64,000 nucleotides of DNA from Mimachlamys varia (taxonomy: Eukaryota; Mollusca; Bivalvia; Pectinida; Pectinidae), in assembly GCA_947623455.1 (NCBI GenBank), contig OX392527.1:46482401-46546400 (forward strand). Direction: 5' to 3'. The notes beneath the pieces were generated by a model. It was not told the origin of the DNA. It did no database searches and saw only the letters and a list, made by a program, of their open reading frames with translations. Positions 1 to 9,787 of the stretch are shown here, piece after piece; the stretch's first letter is position 1; every line of letters begins with the position of its first letter. The position numbers and the translations under genes were made by a program.

Positions 1-1012
1 ATTTCACTTTATGGCATCGTTTAAATCTAAACTGCATCATTCTAATAAGCGCTCACATTGTAAGTGAACCGAAATGGTCATAGCATTATATTATATATTT
101 CAAGTAAAGTTCTGCCTTTGCACAAACATTCTTCAATTTTATTTTAATGGCTGAACGTTTTCAAGGGATATGCTTTTATATTGTTGCAAATACAAAGCCA
201 CTGGGACAGGTAATACGTACTGCCACACAATTAAAACTATAATATACTGAAATACATATTATACTGAGGATAGGACGATGCTATTGACCTCAATACGTAC
301 TGTTATTTTGAAGCCTTGCTGTCGTCGAGCATTCCCTAGAAACGTCCTCAGCAGAAAAGATTAGTTATAATATAAAAATGATAATACGAAGTTATATCCA
401 AGTACATTTTGTATGTTAATTTTCAAAATAAAGGAACGTACAAGTAAACATCATTTTCACTTTTATTGACAAAGCATGATCAAAATTAGGAAAATATAAT
501 GATTATACAAAACCAAAAAACAAAATACAAAAACAAGCAAACAAAAACTACATAGTAATTGTTTCTATAAAGCGATATTTACTCCATCAGTAATTAATTT
601 ACAATTTATTTTCATTGGTCCTTTAAGTACATGTTACTGAAAACAATGAGTCCCACAATTTTAAATTGAAGTATTTACAGAATTTCTATGAGTCCCAGCA
701 TAATTTTATGAGTACAGAACACGGGACTCGCACATAGATTTATCACTGCTCCGTGTTTTTGATACTAAACATGGCATATTATGTTGATGTGAATTGGCAA
801 AGGAGTACTACGACCATATCATGATGTAATAATATCATACATGTATTAACTAAGGCGTTTATAATGACCATGCTGTTCTTGATGCACGATGAAGAAACGC
901 ATATTATGACCATGACACACATGGCGTTCTATAACTCATAGTCATTAGTTACAACAGTTGAACATCTCCAGCACATGCACGCATCCATACACACACATAG
1001 GAAGATATTAGC
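1..1012. other. AT-rich non-coding sequence, nothing recognised
   Basis: No open frame of useful length, splice-bounded exon or structured repeat could be recognised. The sequence is AT-rich with short homopolymers. It probably belongs to the intergenic space downstream of GIMAP gene A. Confidence 0.4.
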
Positions 1013-1213
1013 CAGGTGGTATAGGACAAGTGGTAAGCGCCTGATAAGGCAGCTCCTGCGAACTCCTCAGATTTGTATATGATAGAATTATATGTGTTAA
1101 TTGTAATGATTGTATTAGAATTGTATATGTATGTACTGTAAAGCGCTTTAGAGTGGCTTATGTTAGGTAATTAGGGCGCTATATCAAATGTTGTACATTT
1201 ATTTATTTATTTA
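1013..1213 (+). repeat. SINE-like retroposon with GCGCTATAT-type 3' end
   Basis: The left part resembles a tRNA A-box region (TGGTATAGGACAAGTGG). The right part has the AAGCGCTTTAGAG and GGGCGCTATATCAAATG blocks, followed by an ATTT microsatellite tail. That arrangement is typical of tRNA-derived SINEs or LINE 3' tails in animals. No good B box is visible, so the copy is old or truncated. The family assignment is an inference. Confidence 0.45.
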
Positions 1214-1440
1214 TAACTAAGGTGTGTCATGGAGACAAAGTAACTGGGTTGCAGTGTTTTATGTGTATCAATGCCATGCCTTCCATGACGCACACTGGCA
1301 TAGTCATGTTATGACAACGGCATACATGACACGTTATGACAATCGTATAATATGCTATGACAATGTTGTGCGAGGCGTTGCTTACTTCTATCATTTATGA
1401 ACATCAGAACATCTATTAATTTATTACATTTTTACCAGTG
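1214..1440. repeat. Short degenerate repeats of a TATGACAA motif
   Basis: Several imperfect copies of a TATGACAA/CATGACAC-type motif occur between about 1305 and 1365, with related words before them. They are too degenerate to define a unit length. No coding potential was seen. Confidence 0.25.
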
Positions 1441-1469
1441 ACAAATAAAAAGATTTCATTCTATAAAAG

Positions 1470-1496
1470 TAATATTTTTCACTAGTGAAAAAATAT
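1470..1496. repeat. AT-rich near-perfect palindrome
   Basis: The sequence reads ATATTTTTCACT followed by AGTGAAAAAATAT, giving about 12-bp arms with no spacer, off by a single A. It is probably the end or centre of a foldback transposon remnant. The flanking AACCAATCAAAACACTCC block also looks repeat-derived. Confidence 0.5.
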
Positions 1497-2103
1497 CGCT
1501 TTTGCTGATTTAACCAATCAAAACACTCCTTAAAAACTAGCATGGGAAAAACTTAAAGCTACCCGTGTGGTAGAATACTGGTTAGCTTAACGACACGAAC
1601 TTGACGAAGACCACGCTTTAACCGTCCAGAATTATCGAAATAAATCCTACCTATCATTCAGGAACTTTTCTTTTTGAGTAACTCCACAATACCTTTCATT
1701 AAGAAAGCTGTTATACTATGTACATATTAGCAATTCTTTTTGTTTGATCAGAGAAAACTTATGTCAAACGAAACACGGAGTGTCTAGAGCGTCTCCAAGT
1801 TAGACAAAAGTACATGTATAAGAGAACATGGGTAATCTCTGACAGTGATAGGGATAAAACATAACTCACATACGCCTGGGTGGTACTGATACTTTATCAT
1901 CTGGTGACAAAACAACTTCGTAGTTAGCTCGCTTTCCACCATCTTGGATTCGGCGGTTATCAACAAGGCGTAATGATCTGAGAGGACTATATTTTGTAAC
2001 ATCGAAGTGTAGAAGTGTCAAAAACATCTACGCTAAGATTTGTCAACTTGATTTGTTGTTATGCGTTCCAGATATAATGCAATGTAAAGTGTAATAAACA
2101 GAA

Positions 2104-2191
2104 TATCTAACAGTATCTTCACTCGTGTGGCTAATATTTTGAAATTTTTCACGAGTGCGCAGCAGTATTACTTAAGACACTGTTAGATATA
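2104..2191. repeat. Small foldback (MITE-like) hairpin
   Basis: Terminal arms ATATCTAACAGTaTCTT and AAGAcACTGTTAGATAT are inverted with one mismatch. Inside them lies a second inverted pair, CACTCGTG and CACGAGTG. The nested arms over less than 90 bp suggest a miniature foldback element rather than chance. Confidence 0.5.
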
Positions 2192-2410
2192 TCCTCTTTA
2201 TGTCAGCTCCGTGGTAAATTTTGTTCAGTCAAAGTTGATAAAATAACAGGCACATTCTATATCAAGTATCTCTACACAGTGTACATAGTAGGTTTTCATT
2301 TTTATTTGTTCAAAGTAATTTTTTATTACCTTTTTTCAACAATCACATTTCATTTATACACTGGAGATAAGCTAATCACATCATCAAAATAATAATCATA
2401 TAAAAACCTT

Positions 2411-2769
2411 TTAAAAAGGCCATACTTCAGGATTTTTTTCGTGATTCTGAAAAGTTCTGAAAAAAATCCAGTTTATAACCATGCAAAAAGAAGCCTAAAA
2501 CGAAGTAAACCTGAGCGGTAACTAACAAGAAACTCTTGACAGAAAAATCCAAAGAATTGAAAATAATTCAGGTGGGGCCCATTTCAACAACAAATCGAAG
2601 GTAGAAGACGGTTCGAAATGGACGCGTGTTTACAAATACCGAGTTTCAACTGCTGCTGTACCGGTAACCGCGTAAAAATTCATCTTGAATATTTCTGATA
2701 TCAGTTAATCTTAACTAAATCTATATATATAAAAAGTTCTGTCGAAAGTTACGTATATTTGGCCTTTAA
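2411..2769. mobile_element. TTAA-flanked MITE, family M1, copy a (degenerate)
   Basis: This shares most of its length with the copies at 6014-6405 and 62528-62928. All three hold the words GAAAAAAATCCAG and ACGAAGTAAAC, and the right end reads AAAGTTACGTATATTtGGCC. The left terminal repeat is damaged. About 30 bp near the right end, including a GATTTTCGC word, has been replaced by an AT-rich stretch. There is no coding capacity, so mobilisation would need a transposase from elsewhere. Confidence 0.7.
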
Positions 2770-3598
2770 GAAAAGATTTCTTTTAAGTTTAGAAATAGCA
2801 TCATCAGGGCCGTAAGGTTTATTGGCCGTATAAAACATAACTTCATTCGATGATTTTGCACACACATGCTTCACCTCTTAGTTAAAGATTATTGTTTAGT
2901 TTTACATTATTGTAACAGCTATACGTCCCTTGAGGGGATATCAACGAATAAAATGCCTTATGAAATGATTTATGAACGAAACATTAAAACACGGACATGT
3001 GTTTACTGACATTAGCCTTACCAGTCTCAGCCATTTTCAAGTTTGACGCCAAGGAAGGTTCAATAACGGCAATAAACTATTTCTGAAGTCTTTGTTTTTT
3101 TTCCGAATTGAAATAAGTCAAAGAATTCAGTTGTGAAGTGTCCACATTGAATCGAGACGGGACGAAACGGAGACAAAGGTAACACTATAACCGCCATCAA
3201 ATCCCACCCGCCAAGTGTATGGCAGAGGAATGAAATACTGTCAAAACATGTCAAAACATGAAACAACGGTTTGGATTTGCTCTGTGAACTATTGCTGAAG
3301 TACTTGAGGTCAAAATCAAAGAAAGATTGTTTACTACATATGTAAATTTTGTAACTATGATGACCCCAAACGGACATGACATGGTATTAATGTTTTGTCG
3401 TCATGCATAGAGAAATTGAACTTTTAAAATATAGGTGCCTTTTTGGTATTTTCTTATCATTATTTGAAGCGATTCTCTTTTGACCTAAATGTAGTTTGTT
3501 GGAAAAAAATACTGAAGGCAAAGTTTGAAGATTTCAAAGGAATGACTTTTGCATCTAAAATCTGAATACCTGACTGACTGGACGGGATAATGGTACTT
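2770..3598. other. Intergenic sequence 3' of GIMAP gene A
   Basis: This lies immediately downstream of the minus-strand stop of gene A. No exact AATAAA signal was found close to the stop. The open frames here are short and have no recognisable domain. Confidence 0.4.
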
Positions 3599-4478
3599 CT
3601 AATCATCAAACCAAAACCATTGGTAAGCTCCCCAAGTAAATTCTGCAACTCCTCTGAGAACTGAACATACCGCTTCATCTCGTGATTGAGCTAAACGCAT
3701 GATCATTTCTCTTTCGTAATAACGATCCAAGCGCGTCATTCGTTGTGTTATTTCATCATTCGAAAGTTGGCATTCCTTTCTCAGCTTTTTCATCTCTTCT
3801 TCCTTTTCAGCTTTATTCTTGCGTCTTATTTCTTCTTCCCTTTCCCTACATTTCTGTTCAGCTGTCTTAAACATCTCATTCGTGTAGAATTTTTCGTCAC
3901 GTGTTTTAACAAGGGCATTCATCTGTTTTATCAAATTCTCGGCTTCGATGGCACGAGATGACTCTGTGCTGTTGTTGACAGCAATGCAACGCCCATCGCA
4001 TTGTTCTAGAATTGTCTTTAGTGATGATGGTATTTTCTTCAAGTAATCCTCAAAAGACATTTTTTTCGTTCTAATTCATCTTTCCTTGTGAACACCAAGA
4101 TCATATGCTTGAATACGTCTTCTCCAAATAATTCAGCAAAATGTTTTACTGTTTCGTTTTCTTCCGGAGAAAACCTCACCCCTATCTGAAGAACTAGAAG
4201 AAATGCGTGAGGTCCCGGTAAAGTCAGGCTTACACATCTGGAAATTTCTTGCAGGACTTCCTTATCAGATGTTTTTGTATCAAACACTCCCGGAGTATCG
4301 ACTAGCAAAATCTGTTTTCCAGATCTGAAACATGAAGCTTCTTGACAAACTTCCGTCACTGATGAAGCTGCTAAATCAGTCTTGAAAGACTCTCTACCTA
4401 TAATGGTATTACCTGTGGAGCTCTTCCCACTTCCGCTTTTACCGACCAATATAACTCGCAAGCTGTCACTGTCGGAGC
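3599..4478 (-). pseudogene. GIMAP-like (AIG1 family) GTPase gene A, single frameshift
   Basis: This is an AIG1/GIMAP-type GTP-binding exon. The upstream part reads the P-loop GKSGSGKS, the G3 motif DTPGVFDT, the GIMAP hydrophobic box LPGPHAFLLVLQ and a G4-like FTRKDEL. The downstream part reads RCIAVNNS, YTNEMFKTAE, a short basic-acidic coiled coil (about 45 residues against about 135 in genes B-D) and a tail ending WFWFDD. The two parts are in different frames and meet at an A7 run (minus strand, 4060-4066). Alignment to the paralogues shows one base is missing there. The exon opens after a TTTTACAG acceptor at 4479-4480, in phase 1 as in the paralogues. No CUE-like first exon or cassette exon was found upstream, at least as far as 13.5 kb. 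It is either a young pseudogene or a homopolymer sequencing error. Confidence 0.85.
4060..4066 (-). other. Frameshifting A7 homopolymer in gene A
   Basis: Reading GAACGA then seven A then TGTCTTTTG leaves the GTPase frame after residues DELERKK. With the paralogues as guide (ER, two residues, then xSF), the expected frame resumes at MSFEDYL. The copy is therefore one base short of an open frame. Confidence 0.8.
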
Positions 4479-4940
4479 CTGTAAAACAAAAAAACAACAA
4501 CATTACACTCAATGTCATCGTCTTTCAAAAGGCGATGTAGCTCTGTTATAGTTAACTGCTTCATATTTTTACTTATTTGCTTCTAGTTGCAATGCGTCTT
4601 TTCCTTTTTTTCCTTTACTTGGAGGAAAGGTATATACATTATTTAGTAGGAATATCTTATATTGATTTGTAAATTCATTAATGAGGATTTCTTTTGTTTT
4701 AGTTGGTTGTATGTTGTTATCGAACATTCATTTCTCTATATTCATTTGATTCGCACCTATGACCTCAGTGGTTATTTGTTTTAGGTAACTGGCAAATATG
4801 AAGTAATTATGAAATATCTAAAGCTCACATTAATGATCTGATTAAAGGCTTTACAGGCTTCTCATTGTAACGCAGAAATATATACCATGGTCGTGTTTAT
4901 TTTTAAAAAGAATTCAGAATTATCATAGAATTTCACAAAT
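4479..4940. other. Upstream flank or intron of gene A
   Basis: A phase-1 acceptor at 4479-4480 implies an intron here. No matching donor, CUE-like exon or cassette exon was recognised in this stretch. Confidence 0.4.
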
Positions 4941-5137
4941 CTGAAATAAAGAAGATCACTTAAGGATTGAATGTCTATTTTGTTGTTTGTATGGGCTGAT
5001 GAAGTCAAGTGAACCTCGTGCAAATAATGGGAACTGCGAAGCAGTTCACGTACCATTTGCACGAGGTGCACTTGACTTCAGCAGCCCATACAAACAAAGA
5101 ATAGACATTCAATCCTTATATTTACTTCACTATTTAA
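4941..5137. repeat. Long imperfect palindrome, arms of about 95 bp
   Basis: The left arm holds GGATTGAATGTCTATT, TTTGTATGGGCTG, GAAGTCAAGTG, CCTCGTGCAAAT and GGGAACTGC. The right arm repeats the same words inverted, around a GAA centre near 5038-5040. Mismatches are few and mostly single bases. The transcript of either strand would fold into one long hairpin. It may be a foldback element or a very recent inverted duplication. The open frames on both strands here follow from the symmetry. Confidence 0.8.
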
Positions 5138-6013
5138 TTTACCCGCCATTCGCATGCACTTTAAGCTGATGGTGTCACATGGTGCTTCATTTTTGTTACA
5201 TTTTTGCAAACTTATCTTCAAGAATGGAGATCTTGTTTACTTCAAAATGCGCATTCAATACAACTGTACCTTGTTAGCTTACAAATATTTTCATGAACTT
5301 TCATTAAAAAAGTCACGTTATCGAGCTATCCAAGCACATCTGTACATCCGTAACGGCTGTGGACTTTTCAGTACACAGTACAATTACTGCTCTGAGTGCA
5401 TATACGAATTTAATATACAATTTTCAAACTGTGAAGCAGTAGATGCTAACATGCAAAAATTTGGAGAAAAATGAATTTTTGTCTTTTTTGTATAAAATTT
5501 ACCTGTTTGTTGGTAGGTCTACGGGATTATCGCACGCCTATAAGACTCCCGTGAAGGTTTAATTTGTTGCACTGAGTGGTGTGTCCTATGTCAGTATATA
5601 GCAGTATTACAGGTAAAATGTAACTTTCTACCTGTCTAACTCTGATTAATTCCCAGCCCAATCAGCTAATGAATTTCATGCTTTTGTCAAATCGCTATTC
5701 CCCAGCGATCGGCACGCCCGTGATTTGTAACGTGTCGATTTCAGACTACGAGATTCTTCGGGAAATTGACGAACTAAATTAGCATGCCCCACAAAACACC
5801 ATTTTAGCGAATAAAAGTTAAATCATGCATGGTCTTTCATTTTTAATAATACATTTTTTATCAGTACGTAACTATCACACCAAGATTTACTGTTTTACAC
5901 GCTATATATACAATGTTTATGTAAACAAACAGTGTGATATGGCGATGGCTTGGTTTAACGGCCTATAATGACGTCGTAAGCGAGTGGCCTCGTTTTAGGT
6001 CACAAAATATGCA
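5138..6013. other. Intergenic sequence without recognised features
   Basis: A 106-residue plus-strand open frame (5154-5474) has no recognisable domain, conserved copy or splice context. I do not treat it as a gene. Confidence 0.35.
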
Positions 6014-6405
6014 TTAAAGGCCCAATATACGTAACTTCAGGAAATATTTCGTCAATCTAAAAAATTCTGAAAAAAAATCCAGTTGATAACCATGCAAAAA
6101 TAAGCTTAAAACGAAGTAAACCCGAGCGATAACTAACGAGAAACTCCTGACAGAAAAATCCAAAGAATTGAAAATAATTCAGGTGGGGCCTACTTCAATA
6201 ACAAACCGCAGGTAGAAGACAGTTAAAATGGTCGCGTGCTTACATATATCGATTTTCAACTGCTGCCGTACCGGTCACCGCGTAAGAAGTCATCTTGGAT
6301 ATTGCTTATATCAGTTTATCTTTACTAAATCTATAGAAATAATAAGTTATTAGGCTTGATTTTCGCATCAAGTTTTGCCGAAAGTTACGTATATTGGGCC
6401 TTTAA
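6014..6405. mobile_element. TTAA-flanked MITE, family M1, copy b (best preserved)
   Basis: This copy is flanked by TTAA on both sides. Its 20-bp terminal inverted repeats AGGCCCAATATACGTAACTT are perfect, and the element is about 390 bp long. TTAA target sites are typical of piggyBac-type transposition, but no transposase is present, so that link is an inference. It matches copies a and c. Confidence 0.8.
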
Positions 6406-6947
6406 AGAGAGGTCAGCTCCAATGACCCAATAATAGTTTCACCACAAAGTAACCAGACAACGCGTGCAAGTTTGAGTGTTAGATTACGGTTTTAATACTT
6501 GACTTTTACCAAATATAAAATTTTCATTTTTCATTGCACAAATACACATTCTAAACTTTGAATTTTGGGTTGAATGAATCAATACTTGTAACCATCAAAC
6601 CAAGCTTTCTTGTCAATCAGATCTCATCATCAAAATGTCAAGTGGAAACACTTCAGACAGTTTTCTGTTCAAAGTAAATAAAAAATATGACTTTTGATTC
6701 TATACTGCAACAAGGAATTTGACTTGAGTGTAGAGTTTGAGCAGAAGAAAGGTGTCATAAAAAAGAGTTAAGAATACAAAATCAAACGTACTGTGAGGAC
6801 TGAAGGAGGCCTAACTCGGATGTTTCGAAATGGTAAAAGAATAAGATGTGAAAGGGGCTTTTTTAAATGCAATTATAGATGCACACACAACTGTTATTAT
6901 ACATGCATGAACAATTATTAAATTAGTTGCTTTCTTGGGAATCAACA
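6406..6947. other. Intergenic sequence, nothing recognised
   Basis: AT-rich sequence between the M1 element and the 21-bp minisatellite. No domain-bearing open frame or repeat structure was seen. Confidence 0.35.
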
Positions 6948-7290
6948 ACGGGTAACTACGGACAAGGGTCGGCCCGAACGGACAAGGGTCGGGTAACTAC
7001 GGACAAGGGTAGGCCCGAACGGACAAGGGTCGGGTAACTACGGACAAGAGTCGGCCCGAACGGACAAGGGTCGGGTAACTACGGACAAGGGTCAGGTAAC
7101 TTCAGACAAGGGTCGGGTAGCTACGGACAAGGGTCGGGTAACTTCGGACAAGGGTCGGGTAACAACGGACAAGGGTTGGGTAACTACGGACAAGGGTCGG
7201 GTAACTACGGACAAGGGTCGGGTAACTACGGACAAGGGTAGGGTTACTACGGACAAGGGTCGGGTAGCTACGGACAAGGGTCGGGTAACT
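6948..7290. repeat. 21-bp minisatellite with a dimeric first third
   Basis: The basic unit is 21 bp, GGGTAACTACGGACAAG plus GGTC. From about 6958 to 7085 it alternates with a 20-bp variant carrying GGCCCGAACGGACAAG, forming a 41-bp higher-order unit. After that about ten monomers follow. On the plus strand the monomers would read heptapeptides GSGNYGQ, and on the minus strand TRPLSVV. Stops interrupt the plus frame and neither frame has gene context, so I read it as non-coding. Confidence 0.85.
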
Positions 7291-7612
7291 GTAGACATGT
7301 CATTTTTATTATAAAATTGAACAGTAAAATCATAGAAACTAGTCGAAATATTTTGCATTACTACATGTTTTGCTTCAATATCTTGTTTCTATCCTATCAA
7401 CAAATTAGAATACCAACTCGTCAGGAAGGATCCCGTTATTTATTTGACCCTAAAAATTAGCAGTTAAGAGATCATTATGATATATGAACTTGTCCTTTGA
7501 TCCGGTCGACCTTGATTTAAGGTCAATTGACATCTTCAACTCTGCTCACAACAACATGTTAAGCAATTAAGTAACTTTCTTTCATAATGTTATAAAGAAA
7601 TATTTATCAGTT
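7291..7612. other. Intergenic sequence, nothing recognised
   Basis: No open frame, conserved copy or structured element was recognised between the minisatellite and the composite repeat. Confidence 0.3.
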
Positions 7613-8950
7613 AAGGATATAGATAGGGGGTACAGTCTCTTCAGATGTTTTGCTTAATAATTTGGATATACATTTAATCACATACATGTATCATATATCA
7701 TTGGAAAGGTTATTAAATTTTCTATAAAGTGAACATATAATTATAGTGTTTAATTAATTCATAATTGCATAATAGTATATAATATAAAAAATGACGGACA
7801 CTTTTGAATTTAGATCTTCTTTCACATTTTCTTACAAAAACTGATAATAATTTTCCTATTGACAGACAGAAAGGTAATCTACAAAAAACATGCCTCAGGT
7901 TTTTCCTATATGTTCTAGAATTGAAGTAATTTCGATTTTATGGTCTCTGGGTGGGATTTTCATGCCCAAATTCACTTAATTGGTTATAAATCTTGTTGTA
8001 GCTAAATTCTTCAGAAACTGAGGCAGGTTATTGTTGACAAGGTCATTCCCAACAATCCTGCAAAGTTTGGATCAAATCGGTCCACAGATGCCAAAGTTAT
8101 GGCTGTTTGAAGTTGACAACTTGTTGAATTTATGAAAGTGCTCTAAAGACCATTTCCACTCTTTGAAATCGGATATCTCTGGTTTTAACACTTATCTGAC
8201 CGATTCTGCCTACCAAACCATTAATCATGACTAGACATGTATCCATCAAGCTGTCCTCCGAAAAAACGATGCATGCATTGGTTCAAATAACTGAGAAATT
8301 AAGGATATAGATAGGGGGTACAGTCTCTTCAAATGTTTTGCTTAATAACTTGGATATACATTTAATCACATACAGGTATCATATATCATTGGAAAGGTTA
8401 TTAAATTTTCTATAAAGTGAACATATAATTATAGTGTTAAGGTAATTCATAATTGCATAATAGTATATAATATAAAAAATGACTGGCACTTTTGAATTTG
8501 GATCTTCTTTCACATTTTCTTACAAAAACTGACAATAATCAACTGCGACATGTTAACACCAAAAGTTCGAGAATCAGGGATGTTACTATCAAGAAATGAA
8601 AAGTGCACGATCGGAAAATTGAAATCATCACGTTTATCGTATAGCTTAGTAGTAAGCGGGGTGGGGCGTGGGGTTCGGGTTTGGCTGAAATTCGCAATTT
8701 TGATAAACACCTAAAGACCTTTCCATTGGTGAAAAGTATTTGATTGCAGCATCTCTGGGTCTGGAGAGGAAGAGTTTTGAATTTTTAACTCATTTGATCC
8801 CTTTTTGGCCCCTCCCTCAGGCAATGAGGTTTTTAAGGAGAAGTCGAAAATAGAAATTGTTTACGGACGGACGACGCACGACGACGGACAAAAGGCCATT
8901 ACAATAGGTTACTTAAGACTTCATGTGTGAAAGACTCGATAGAAAGCCTG
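7613..8950. repeat. Composite dispersed repeat with a 240-bp internal direct duplication
   Basis: The segments 7613-7868 and 8299-8540 are near-identical. Both start with AAGGATATAGATAGGGGGTA and run through CATATATCATTGGAAAGG to TTTCTTACAAAAACTGA. The sequence between them reads as degenerate repeat DNA. The right end (about 8850-8940) holds GACGGACAAAAGGCCATTA and GGTTACTTAAGACTTCATG. These words recur inverted at the right edge of the window (63948-64000). A retroelement fragment at 8540-8660 is nested in it. Confidence 0.65.
8540..8660 (-). pseudogene. Reverse-transcriptase C-terminal fragment (Penelope-like)
   Basis: The minus strand reads LTTKLYDKRDDFNFPIV followed by FLDSNIPDS and a MSQLI block. 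These residues match the equivalent parts of the larger element at 59137-61099. Only about 40 residues remain, and this is a dead fragment. Confidence 0.65.
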
Positions 8951-9787
8951 TGAATTATATGTTGCTTAGTAGACATAGAAATAAATTTAACACCTAAAAT
9001 GCATGAAAATCAGAAACCATGGATTGTAGCTTTAAAAACAAAGCTATAAGCAAGGGCGAATTATCTCCCTTTATGCATGCAGGTAAAATAGGCCATTGTG
9101 ATTTTACAAGTTTTTATTTAGATATAAACTAAAATAAATCAATGTAAATATGAAACAAGCCTGAACATTTATTCTTTCTAAAAAATGTCTTTCTATGTGC
9201 TGATATGGTAGAAATGTTCAGAATAATAACAGTTTTTTTGGAAAATAAGGCACATATTTGAGAAACATAAACACAGGGTGTACAATGTACGCATGAAGTA
9301 TATAAATCTACATATTTTTGTAAACGTAATTGCATTTACAACTCATAAAAGGAATGAGAGGTGTATAAACTACTATTTTCTTTGTATGTAAATTGTGTGA
9401 AATCCATGGTTACCACATTAAAAAATATTGAAAAATGCATTTTTTTTCTGAAGTTCTAAAACTATCTATGTCCCAGCATAGATCGCTCGTTTAGATTTGT
9501 CGCTATTTTCCCTCATGTGCTTTGTCAACATTTCACTTCCTGTAAGTTAGTTTTTCATGTGAAGACATCCGTTTCTTTTTTTTAACAGATATGAAGCTCA
9601 TAAAGTCATGTCATGCTTATGCCAATTTTACTTCTTATTTTATTTTTAGATTTTGATAGGCATAATATTATAGGGTTATTAATTGTACAAAAATGTCACC
9701 GTATCTTTCCGTACACTGCTACCATAATTCTAAATCATACACTACGAAAGAGTGTTTATTATGAATCATGCCAATACTCAAATGAGA
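8951..9787. other. Intergenic sequence, nothing recognised
   Basis: AT-rich sequence with short open frames only and no conserved copy elsewhere in the window. Confidence 0.3.

Noticed and set aside
3743..3961. Hydrophobic open frames antisense to the GIMAP coiled coils (also 13640-14072, 30614-30943, 51584-52003)
   Set aside because: They are the complement of Lys/Glu-rich coiled-coil codons in real minus-strand exons.
5154..5474. 106-residue plus-strand open frame
   Set aside because: It has no domain, splice context or conserved copy, and it starts inside the arm region of the palindrome.
7092..7358. 88-residue TRPLSVV repeat frame
   Set aside because: It is a translation of the 21-bp minisatellite, with no gene context.
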